Shown one piece after another: positions 29,561 through 36,872 of a DNA stretch of 64,000 bases (positions within the stretch are counted from its first letter, which is position 1; every line of letters starts with the position of its first letter). The DNA is from CAWBRT01 sp963791145 (GTDB lineage: Bacteria > Acidobacteriota > Terriglobia > Terriglobales > Acidobacteriaceae). The notes below the pieces were generated by a model. It ran no database searches. It was not told the DNA's origin and saw only the letters and a program-made list of their open reading frames with translations. The DNA lies in the NCBI GenBank assembly GCA_963791145.1, contig CAWBRT010000003.1, positions 468,408 through 532,407 of the forward strand, written 5' to 3'. The translations under genes and the position numbers were made by a program.

Positions 29561-30889
29561 ATGCAACAATACCGCACATATCTCAGATCTGTCGCCGCAT
29601 CGATCGTCGTCGTTGTCCTACTGAGTTCATTCTCGCTGGCGGCGAGCTCTACGATTTCGCCGGAAGCCGATGCTGCATTCAAGAAGATCATGGCCGACGC
29701 CAAAGTCCGCCAGGGTTTGGAATTCATCAAGAACGATGACCCTAAGGCGCTGGCTGATCTGAAGGCGATTGTCGTCATTCCCGCTCCTCCTTTTAAGGAG
29801 AAGGTGCGCGGCGAATACTTCATGAAGCGCATGCAGGAATTCGGCTTGAAAGACTTGAAGACCGACAGCGAAGGCAACGTCTGTGGCATTCGTCCCGGAA
29901 CCGGCAGCGGTCCCAAGGTGCTGGTCGAGGCCCACTTGGATACCGTCTTTCCCGAAAGCATGAAGATAGAGCTGACCGAAAAAGACGGCAGGCTTTACGC
30001 TCCCGGCATTGCTGACGACTCGCGCGGGCTGGCTCTGCTGCTCTCCGTCATACGCACCTTTCAGGCAACCGGCATCAGGACTGTGGGCGACATCATTTTT
30101 TGCGCCACCGTGGGCGAAGAGGGACTGGGCGATTTGCGGGGCATGAAGATCTTTTTTAGGGATCACAAGGATATCGCCGGCTCGATCCATATCGATACTC
30201 CCTCCAATGTGCGCGCGATAACCTTCCTTGGCACCGGCAGCCACCGTTACCGGGTAACTTTCAATGGCCCGGGCGGGCACAGCTTCGGGGCCTTCGGCAC
30301 CCCCAGCGCAATCCATGCCATGGGACGCGCTATCGCCAAAATCGGCGACGTAAAGCCGCCTCTGCACCCGAAGACCACTTTCACCGTGGGCGAGGTCAGC
30401 GGCGGAACGTCGGTGAATGCCATCGCGGCCAAGGCGGAGATGTTGCTCGACATGCGCTCCAACGGCCAGCAGGAGCTCTTGCAGCTGGAGAAGCAGATTT
30501 TGCGGCTGATCCAGCAAGGTGCGGACGAGGAGAACGCGCGTTGGGGAGCTGACAAAAAGATCACGGTTGACCTTAAACTGATTGGCGACCGTCCGGCGGG
30601 AAGCCAGTCTCCGAACAGCATGGTCGTTCAGGCAGCGTGGCTGGCAACCGGAGCCATCGGTCAGGAACCCATGCTGGTGTCGGCAAGCAGTACAAACGCG
30701 AACTGGCCGCTCAGCCTTGGCGTGCCGGCAGTCACGCTGGGCGTCGGCGGCGCCGATGGCGCCACGCACTCGCCTGGCGAATGGTTCGACCCGGCCAATG
30801 AGTACATTGCGCCGCAAAAGATCTTCCTGACCACGCTGGGCCTGGTGGGAATCGACGGCGTAAGCCGGCCGCTTCTGGCCGCGAAGTAG
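29561..30889 (+). CDS. Secreted M20 family peptidase
   Basis: A 442-residue zinc metallopeptidase with an N-terminal signal peptide (RSVAASIVVVVLLSSFSLAA), so probably periplasmic. Metal ligands are in LVEAHLDTVFP (His, Asp), GIADDSRGLALLL (Asp), TVGEEGLGDLRG (catalytic Glu and metal Glu) and HIDT. A dimerisation domain (GPGGHSFGAFGTPSAIHAMG) separates the catalytic halves. It resembles PepT-like tripeptidases. I chose ATG 29561, preceded by GGGAAGG, over an earlier TTG at 29519 because it starts the signal peptide. Confidence 0.88.
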   Translation: MQQYRTYLRSVAASIVVVVLLSSFSLAASSTISPEADAAFKKIMADAKVRQGLEFIKNDDPKALADLKAIVVIPAPPFKEKVRGEYFMKRMQEFGLKDLKTDSEGNVCGIRPGTGSGPKVLVEAHLDTVFPESMKIELTEKDGRLYAPGIADDSRGLALLLSVIRTFQATGIRTVGDIIFCATVGEEGLGDLRGMKIFFRDHKDIAGSIHIDTPSNVRAITFLGTGSHRYRVTFNGPGGHSFGAFGTPSAIHAMGRAIAKIGDVKPPLHPKTTFTVGEVSGGTSVNAIAAKAEMLLDMRSNGQQELLQLEKQILRLIQQGADEENARWGADKKITVDLKLIGDRPAGSQSPNSMVVQAAWLATGAIGQEPMLVSASSTNANWPLSLGVPAVTLGVGGADGATHSPGEWFDPANEYIAPQKIFLTTLGLVGIDGVSRPLLAAK

Positions 30890-31008
30890 GTGCGCGCACC
30901 TCACTCTGCGGATGGAAAACTGATTTGTTATGCCTGGGCCCCACCCAGCATAGTCTTTGCATCTCTCAGGGTGCCGATCAGCCGGCGCGGCCTCGCACGG
31001 AGTGACAG

Positions 31009-31428
31009 ATGACTAGCTATCAGCAGCAGATTGCCATCCGCACCTCGGGGCACGGCGACATGCACGACCTGACGGACCAGGTCAGCACGGTTGTAGCTGC
31101 CTCGGGAGTGCGGAGCGGCACGGTCAACGTTTTCAACGTCGGCAGCACCGCCGCAGTCGGCACTATCGAGTTCGAGCCGGGGCTGCGCCAGGATTTGCCC
31201 AGCATGCTTGACAAGCTCATTCCACCCAGCCGCGCTTACGGCCATGAGCAGGCGTGGCATGATGGCAACGGCCATTCACATCTGCAGGCAACGCTGCTCG
31301 GACCGTCGCTGACCGCGCCGATAGCCGACGGCAAACTGGCCCTGGGCGCATGGCAGCAGATCTTTCACCTGGAATGCGACGTCCGCGGGCGCCAGCGTAC
31401 GATTGTGATCACCGTGCTGGGCGAGTAG
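31009..31428 (+). CDS. YjbQ / UPF0047 family protein
   Basis: A 139-residue member of the YjbQ (UPF0047) family, reported to have weak secondary thiamine-phosphate synthase activity. Family marks are SGVRSGTVNVFNVGSTAAVG (normally ...FSPHTTAAL), WHDGNGHSHLQATLLGPSLT and LALGAWQQIFHLECD...R. The GNGHSHL histidines and the final ECD are the conserved putative active site. It lies between the peptidase and amidase genes on the same strand. Confidence 0.9.
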   Translation: MTSYQQQIAIRTSGHGDMHDLTDQVSTVVAASGVRSGTVNVFNVGSTAAVGTIEFEPGLRQDLPSMLDKLIPPSRAYGHEQAWHDGNGHSHLQATLLGPSLTAPIADGKLALGAWQQIFHLECDVRGRQRTIVITVLGE

Positions 31429-31505
31429 GAGTCTGCGGCCCCGCGGCGCGCAGCCGCCCGTCGGCACGCAAGCCGGCCATCATTAAGTCTCTGCCGGAGG
31501 AAAAC

Positions 31506-33056
31506 ATGGGAACCGAATCACAGGTATTGGGAGTCGCGGGCCAACTGCAGGCCCCCGCACTGGTGATGATGGATGCGCTCGACCTCTCGCGCGCAATCAA
31601 GTCCAAGCGAGTCTCTTGCCGCGAGGTGATGGCGGCATACCTCGACCACATCGAGCGCATCAATATAAAGGTTAATGCCATCATTTCGCTCCAGGACCGC
31701 GAAGGCCTCATGCGGCAGGCCGCGGCTCGCGATGAGCAACTGGCGCGCGGTGAATACCTCGGATGGATGCACGGCTTCCCTCACGCCGTAAAGGACAACG
31801 CCGCCACCAAGGGCATCCGTACGACCTCGGGCTCGCCGCTGCTGGACATGGTGCCCCAGGTGGACGCGACTTTTGTCGAGCGGCTCAAGAAGAACGGCGC
31901 AATCATTATCGGCAAGACCAACACGCCGGAATTCTGCATGGGCTCGCAAAGCTATAACCCGATCTTCGGGACCACGTTGAACGCCTATGCGCAGTCGAAG
32001 ACCGCCGGGGGCAGCAGCGGCGGCGCTGCGTCTGGCCTTGCCTTGCGCATGGTGCCGTTGGCCGACGGCAGCGACATCATGGGCTCCCTGCGCAATCCGG
32101 CCGCGTTTAACAACGTGCTCGCGTTCCGTCCCTCGTATGGGCGAGTACCGGTCGGCCCCAGCATTGAGGTATTCATTCAGCGACTGAATGCCGTGGGCCC
32201 CCTGGCACGAACCGTTGCGGATCTGGCGATGTTGCTCTCCGTCATGGCCGGGTCCGACCCATCGGAACCCAATACCATCCAGCAAGACCCCGCTCTATTT
32301 GCCGCGCCGCTGGATCGTGACTTCAAAGGGACCCGGCTGGGATGGCTGGGCAATCTAGGCGGCTACCTGGCGATGGAGCCCGGAGTAATGGAGCTCTGCG
32401 AGAGCTCGTTCCAGTCGTTCAAGGCTATTGGGTGTTCCGTCGAAGAGGCCCGGCTGGCTTTCCCTCCCGAACAGATGTGGGAAATCTGGCTGACGCTGCG
32501 CCATTGGATGGGAGGCGCGAACCTCCTGCCGCTGTACAGCGATCCGGTTAAGCGCAAGCAGATGAAACCGGAAGCGCAGTGGGAGGTAGAAGGCGGACTG
32601 AAGCTGAGCGCGATGGATGTCTACAAGGCTTCCGTGGGACGCACCAGCTTTTATCAGGCGGTACGCAAGCTGTTCCAAAGCTATGACTACCTGCTGCTGC
32701 CCAGCGCCCAGGTCTTCCCCTTCGATGCCGCTACGCATTGGCCCAGGGAAATCAATGGCACAATTATGGACACGTACCATCGCTGGATGGAAGTCGTCGT
32801 TCCCGCATCCCTGTCCGGCTCCCCTGCAATCAGCGTGCCCGCCGGCTTCAGCAGAGACGGACTGCCCATGGGTTTGCAGATCATTGGACCCACCCACGCT
32901 GACTTTGCCGTGCTGCAACTTGCCCACGCCTACGAACAGGCGACGAACTGGGTGCGCAAGCGATTGCCGCCGCTTCTTTCGGGCGAAAAAAAGCCCCGGG
33001 GGAAAGCTTCCCGGGACCAGGGAATAACGGAATTCAAGGATTGCATGCGAGAGTAA
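31506..33056 (+). CDS. Amidase-signature family hydrolase
   Basis: A 516-residue amidase-signature enzyme. The Ser-cisSer-Lys triad is visible: Lys in PHAVKDNAATKGIRTTSGS, cis-Ser in AGGSSGGAASGLALRM, and nucleophile Ser in ADGSDIMGSLRNPA. Unlike GatA there is no gatC-type partner, and the divergent C-terminal half suggests a general amide hydrolase. ATG 31506 has GGAGGAAAAC in front. It is the last gene of the fabZ-to-amidase run of same-strand genes. Confidence 0.9.
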   Translation: MGTESQVLGVAGQLQAPALVMMDALDLSRAIKSKRVSCREVMAAYLDHIERINIKVNAIISLQDREGLMRQAAARDEQLARGEYLGWMHGFPHAVKDNAATKGIRTTSGSPLLDMVPQVDATFVERLKKNGAIIIGKTNTPEFCMGSQSYNPIFGTTLNAYAQSKTAGGSSGGAASGLALRMVPLADGSDIMGSLRNPAAFNNVLAFRPSYGRVPVGPSIEVFIQRLNAVGPLARTVADLAMLLSVMAGSDPSEPNTIQQDPALFAAPLDRDFKGTRLGWLGNLGGYLAMEPGVMELCESSFQSFKAIGCSVEEARLAFPPEQMWEIWLTLRHWMGGANLLPLYSDPVKRKQMKPEAQWEVEGGLKLSAMDVYKASVGRTSFYQAVRKLFQSYDYLLLPSAQVFPFDAATHWPREINGTIMDTYHRWMEVVVPASLSGSPAISVPAGFSRDGLPMGLQIIGPTHADFAVLQLAHAYEQATNWVRKRLPPLLSGEKKPRGKASRDQGITEFKDCMRE

Positions 33057-33246
33057 CTCCGTTAGGCGAACCCGATGTGACGGCGTAGTTAAAGTTGCGT
33101 GAAATCTTGGCCTGGCGCACGCCGGACGCCCGAGCGTTCACAGCTCCCGCTTGAAGTCTTACCACGCGACTTCGATCGAGTCCGGCGACAGGCTCAGACA
33201 CGCAAGTATGGATCGGCTCAGCCCGGCCCTGCGCTGCCACAGAGAA

Positions 33247-33645
33247 CTATGCCGCAATCTTTTGACCGCCAACTGCCTGCGACAGAACCGCCGTATCATA
33301 GAAAGCCCAGTCCTCGGCGATCTTACCCCCTGAAATGCGGTAGATATTTGCACCATCAACGGTGATGTGCCTGCCATTATGCGTGCCGCTGGTGCGAAAC
33401 CTGAGAACAACCCTGTCATCCACCTGGAACAGGTCTGTTGTCTCCGTGTGCATGTCCGGAAAAAGTTTACGGTAGTTTTCCGCCATCCGTTTGTACCCGT
33501 CAGGTCCGCGCACTTCCTGTTCATTCTGCGGCCCATGGCGGACGAAGTCGCGGCTGAATATCTGGTCCAGATTTTCTGCCTTACCTTCGTTGAAGATTTT
33601 AAGCAGGTTATCAATCAGGGTTCTGGTTTCACTGTTCACGGGCAT
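33247..33645 (-). CDS. SnoaL-like ester cyclase family protein
   Basis: A 132-residue alpha+beta-barrel protein of the SnoaL-like family. It has the typical pattern DNLLKIFNEGKAENLDQIFSRDFVRHGP ... GPDGYKRMAENYRKLFPDMHTE ... VVLRFRTSGTHNG ... YRISGGKIAEDWAFYD. Many relatives are of unknown function; some are polyketide cyclases. ATG 33645 follows AAGGAG. It is the last chromosomal gene before the integrated element. Confidence 0.85.
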   Translation of the reverse strand: MPVNSETRTLIDNLLKIFNEGKAENLDQIFSRDFVRHGPQNEQEVRGPDGYKRMAENYRKLFPDMHTETTDLFQVDDRVVLRFRTSGTHNGRHITVDGANIYRISGGKIAEDWAFYDTAVLSQAVGGQKIAA

Positions 33646-33954
33646 GTTTTTATCTCCTTATGCTTTCCGTGCTCTTGCTCTTCAATTCTTGACTACGGTG
33701 AGGGAATTGGAAGAGAGATTCAGACCCGTTACAGGCGGTTGTCTGGTCGGCAAGAAACTTCCATGCCCGGTACAGGGAGAAGATCCGTCACGCTCTCCCA
33801 AGCGCGACGGCCCTCTTGCAATTTATTTGCTTTTTTATTTGCCACTCACTACTGCTCGCAGGGGAACACTGCTGTATCAAGTCTGCAGACGACGATGCAG
33901 TCGAATCGATGAAAGGTGCCTGCCGCTGCTGCGCAACAGGCGCTCGCGGCAAAT

Positions 33955-34014
33955 GTGCACCGGCGTGCACCATACTGTGCACCAATTGATAAAGCAGTTG
34001 CTGTAAACTAATGA
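33955..34014 (+). promoter_or_regulatory. Stranded tRNA-Ser promoter with GTGCACC repeats
   Basis: Three direct copies of GTGCACC (33955, 33965, 33977) stand immediately before TTGATA (33986-33991), a 17-bp spacer and TAATGA (34009-34014). The 5' end of the tRNA-Ser fragment starts 22 bp later, as expected for a tRNA promoter. Since the 3' half of the gene now lies 12 kb away, this promoter reads into the integrated element. Confidence 0.6.
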
Positions 34015-34035
34015 AAGCAGATCGCTTCTTACCGC

Positions 34036-34074
34036 GGAGGGATGTGTGAGTGGTTGAAACAGGCGGTCTTGAAA
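34036..34074 (+). repeat. attL: 5' half of tRNA-Ser
   Basis: 39 bp identical to 46370-46408, running from the first base of the tRNA through the anticodon loop (ends GGTCTTGAAA). The two copies diverge right after it and also before it, so they define the recombination core of the element between them. Confidence 0.88.
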
Positions 34075-34292
34075 CAGTCTCAACCCAAGTGACTGCATGT
34101 ATTCTCAAGAGATTAGCCTAGCCCTCACTTATCCGATGTAACGCAACGTTACGTCATTCGACAGCTTAGGGAGACCACTCGGGAGACCGGGAGACTAAGC
34201 AAGCCGCACTCCATCCTAAAACAAAAACGCGCGCCGAGCAGAGGCGGCAACCCCTGCCCGACGCTAACCACATCGCCTAAGTAGGAGGCAAG

Positions 34293-34739
34293 ATGGCTAC
34301 TAGGAAACGTACCACCCGCCGCGCCAGTACTCAAGTCAACCCCAAAACCGCAGCCCACCGATACACATACGACAAAATCTGCCGTTTGCACGAGTTTCTC
34401 TGCCACGAGCTAGATCTTGGCGATATTGGCGCTGGGCTCCTGATGGATAGGATCTGGCCCGTGATCATGGAGTGCTCGGGGGAGAAACAATTCATTGAGG
34501 GATGTTCCGAGCAGCAGATTACCCGCTACCTGGCCCAGATGTCGAACGGGGACGGCCTGAACTGGGTGAAGAATTGCGGCATTCCCGTCGAGAAGTGGCC
34601 GGAGGTACTGGCGGAATATCGCGATGCGCTCGAGGCTCTGGTCTATGGGAATTTGCCTCATACAGAACCAGCGGAGAACGGCAAGAAACAGAAGGTTGCG
34701 CTGGCAAAGTATCACCAGTCGCTACGGGCAGCAATGTGA
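34293..34739 (+). CDS. Hypothetical protein, element cargo
   Basis: A 148-residue protein not recognised. The basic, Thr/Arg-rich N terminus (MATRKRTTRRASTQVNPKTA) is followed by a helical body with a Cys/His content (CRLHEFLCHELDLGDIG) and WVKNCGIPVEKWPEVLAEYRDALE. It has a good RBS (TAGGAGGCAAG before ATG 34293). It is the first gene inside the element, reading inward from attL. A stem (CGCCGCGC/GCGCGGCG) follows near 34750-34785. Confidence 0.6.
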   Translation: MATRKRTTRRASTQVNPKTAAHRYTYDKICRLHEFLCHELDLGDIGAGLLMDRIWPVIMECSGEKQFIEGCSEQQITRYLAQMSNGDGLNWVKNCGIPVEKWPEVLAEYRDALEALVYGNLPHTEPAENGKKQKVALAKYHQSLRAAM

Positions 34740-34865
34740 ATCGACGCACGCCGCGCTAGTGTTCGCAGCACTGGCGCGGCGCTAAACACAAACAACATTC
34801 GCACCAATTGGTGCAGAAGTTGGGTGAAGGTAGGTCGCCGGCGGGCGACCACGAAAGGCGCCGTC

Positions 34866-35327
34866 ATGAAAGCCGTTATTCTCAGCATTCTTGCTCTGTC
34901 CATCGTCGCCGGAGCGCAAACGCTTCCGCTCGCACCTTCAGAGGCTAAACACAAAAGCGCTTGGCGTGATCCATTGTTCATCGGCACTCATGCCTATATG
35001 ATCGCCGGAATCACTTATGACGGCGTTCGCTCCGCTACGCATACGGGACCGGCCAATCTTGGTGCGTGGGTAGCTGATCCCAATGGTGGCTTCAATATGG
35101 TCAGTCCGGGCCATCCTGCTTGCCTAGAAGGAAATTCCATGTTCGCATCTGATGGCGGCACCAAGTTTTTGACGGGTCGCTACTTTGCCGTGAATAGCGC
35201 CATAGCGGGAGCCGTGGTGGTTGCCGACTGGTGGCTGTTCAAACATGGACGCTGGGGCCGCTGGGCAAGCACGGGAGCCCCTCTAGTCATTGGCTCTTAC
35301 CATCTTGCGGCCTCACGATGTCGCTAG
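34866..35327 (+). CDS. Hypothetical exported protein
   Basis: A 153-residue protein with a signal peptide (MKAVILSILALSIVAGAQT) and two further hydrophobic stretches (AVNSAIAGAVVVADWWLFK and STGAPLVIGSYHLAA), so likely envelope-located. No family recognised. A perfect palindrome GCACCAATTGGTGC at 34800-34813 lies about 50 bp upstream and resembles the GTGCACCAATTG seen at the stranded tRNA promoter, suggesting a shared regulator. Confidence 0.6.
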   Translation: MKAVILSILALSIVAGAQTLPLAPSEAKHKSAWRDPLFIGTHAYMIAGITYDGVRSATHTGPANLGAWVADPNGGFNMVSPGHPACLEGNSMFASDGGTKFLTGRYFAVNSAIAGAVVVADWWLFKHGRWGRWASTGAPLVIGSYHLAASRCR

Positions 35328-35506
35328 GCGAGGAAGCTAAAACCGGGGGGAATCGTACCACTCCCCTCCGGATTGAGGGGAGGGGCGCGCGGGTTGACAC
35401 CAGTGCGCCCGCATCCCCCAAGGGCGAGAGCGCCAGAGTGACCCGCCACGGAAGCGGGGATTACAGATCGCGTTGGACGGTGAAGGAATTGATCTCAGGG
35501 CTGTGA

Positions 35507-35920
35507 CTATCTTTCAATGTTAGCTAGCACGTGGGCGACTATCAACTCCCAGTCCGCACTGGAAAAACAACCAAACTGCTTCTGTAAATCGGTTTTCAAT
35601 ATCGGCTGTATGTGGCCTAACAGGATTCTTCCCGGTTTATTCAACCCATTTTCCCCATCGGGATCAAACTCTATGTCGGTTGGGTGCTTCAGTTGCAGAT
35701 CGCCCGACATCGGGGCAACCAGCACCTCCTCCTCGTTCGCATCGTTGCAGTGTTCTTGATTGGATAAGACAACCACAGTCCTAAACGGGTGATTTGCGCG
35801 GGTCTTATTTGCGTCTTCGGCGGGGAATGCGATGGCGGAATCGTTTATCCTATAGATTCCACCGTTCTGAATCTTTACCCTAAAAACGCCAGCCTTAGAG
35901 AAGGCTTTAGCGAAGCTCAT
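35507..35920 (-). CDS. MazF/PemK-like toxin candidate
   Basis: A 137-residue protein resembling the MazF/PemK endoribonuclease fold. It has FRTVVVLSNQEHCND, then VLVAPMSGDLQLKHPTDIEF (strand pattern of MazF) and PGRILLGHIQPILKTDLQKQFG, where MazF proteins have the D-Q-R/K ...I..L helix. The usual N-terminal G-D-I/V-W is replaced by GVFRVKIQNGGIYRIND, so activity is uncertain. Its ATG overlaps the stop of the upstream gene by 4 bp, the typical antitoxin-toxin layout. Confidence 0.6.
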   Translation of the reverse strand: MSFAKAFSKAGVFRVKIQNGGIYRINDSAIAFPAEDANKTRANHPFRTVVVLSNQEHCNDANEEEVLVAPMSGDLQLKHPTDIEFDPDGENGLNKPGRILLGHIQPILKTDLQKQFGCFSSADWELIVAHVLANIER

Positions 35921-36129
35921 TTCCTTTTAAGCAAAAGGCTATTAGCGCGAGCTCGCTCTTCTAGAAGGGATTCACGCACAAGGCGCGATTCCGCTTTCAG
36001 GGCTTCTGTGTCGCCACGGGAAGAGCAATCAAGCGCACCGCGCATGGAGCGATATTTAGCCAGCCTCTCCTCCGCTCTTTTCTTCTCTTCTGCGGAGACG
36101 CGAACTGGAGCTGGTGCGACTGTAGCCAT
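35917..36129 (-). CDS. Small helical protein, possible antitoxin
   Basis: A 70-residue, highly charged, helical protein (VSAEEKKRAEERLAKYRSMRG ... RLVRESLLEERARANSLLLKRK). ATG 36129 follows GAAAGGAAGC. It overlaps the MazF-like gene by ATGA. It matches no antitoxin family I know, so the role is inferred from position only. Confidence 0.5.
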   Translation of the reverse strand: MATVAPAPVRVSAEEKKRAEERLAKYRSMRGALDCSSRGDTEALKAESRLVRESLLEERARANSLLLKRK

Positions 36130-36424
36130 CGCGTTGCTTCCTTTCGAATGGTGTTTCATTCTACCCCACACGCCCGGATGCGAAGTGACACCCATCACAC
36201 CCTTGCGTGTTTAGATGTATACATCGGCACAAGGGCTGTTTTTATTCAACAGTTTGCCCAAATTGGGAAAAGCCCTAAAACTTCAGCCACTTACCGCTAA
36301 AACGAGGAACCCCGGGCTTCGCCAAATGTTGCTGAGTTGCAGGCCCATCGGGGTTGACAGGGCGCTCGGCCAGCAACATACTTTCCCCGTGCAGTTAGGC
36401 CCCGACCCCACCGGAGGCTCTGCG

Positions 36425-36862
36425 ATGAAACGCTCGCTGTTGCTCATTGTCATTGCTATTTCCTGTTTCGCCTCATCGAACCTGCTTTGTGCCGACCAAC
36501 CCGCCGCTCCATCTCTTCCGTGCGGCGCCAAACTTTACATCGCGCCGATGGAAAACGGCCTCGACGCGTACATCCGATCCAGAATTGTGGAGCAGCGCCT
36601 TCCACTGATCATCGTCTTAACGAAGGATAGCGCCGACCTAGTCATGACCGGAGCAAGCCAGCAACTCGCCGAGCACTGGTACACGGGAGCGAGGGACAAG
36701 AACACCGGAGCGATCACGATTACCGATAAGGCCGGAAATTTCATCTGGAGTGGATCGGCTGGTGATCGCAATATCTGGTGGGGAAATCTAGCCAAGCACG
36801 GACCGGAGAAAGTCGCGCAACGCATTGTCCAGAAACTTCCGGTCAAATCTTGCGGCCGTTGA
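36425..36862 (+). CDS. Hypothetical exported protein
   Basis: A 145-residue protein with a signal peptide (MKRSLLLIVIAISCFASSNL). The mature part begins CGAKLYIAPMENGLDAYIRSR and has DLVMTGASQQLAEHWYTG and GNFIWSGSAGDRNIWW, a pattern found in small acidobacterial exported proteins of unknown role. An earlier start is possible but this ATG begins the signal peptide. It lies tail-to-tail with the large phage gene, 10 bp apart, and may be cargo of the element. Confidence 0.6.
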   Translation: MKRSLLLIVIAISCFASSNLLCADQPAAPSLPCGAKLYIAPMENGLDAYIRSRIVEQRLPLIIVLTKDSADLVMTGASQQLAEHWYTGARDKNTGAITITDKAGNFIWSGSAGDRNIWWGNLAKHGPEKVAQRIVQKLPVKSCGR

Positions 36863-36872
36863 GGCTCCCCCA

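Noticed and set aside
29627..30904. 425-codon minus-strand frame opposite the M20 peptidase
   Set aside because: Shadow frame; the opposite strand has a signal peptide and all metal ligands.
35318..35506. 62-codon frame after the exported-protein gene
   Set aside because: No RBS; it runs through a GGGGAGGGG hairpin and ends against the MazF-like gene. Not enough support.
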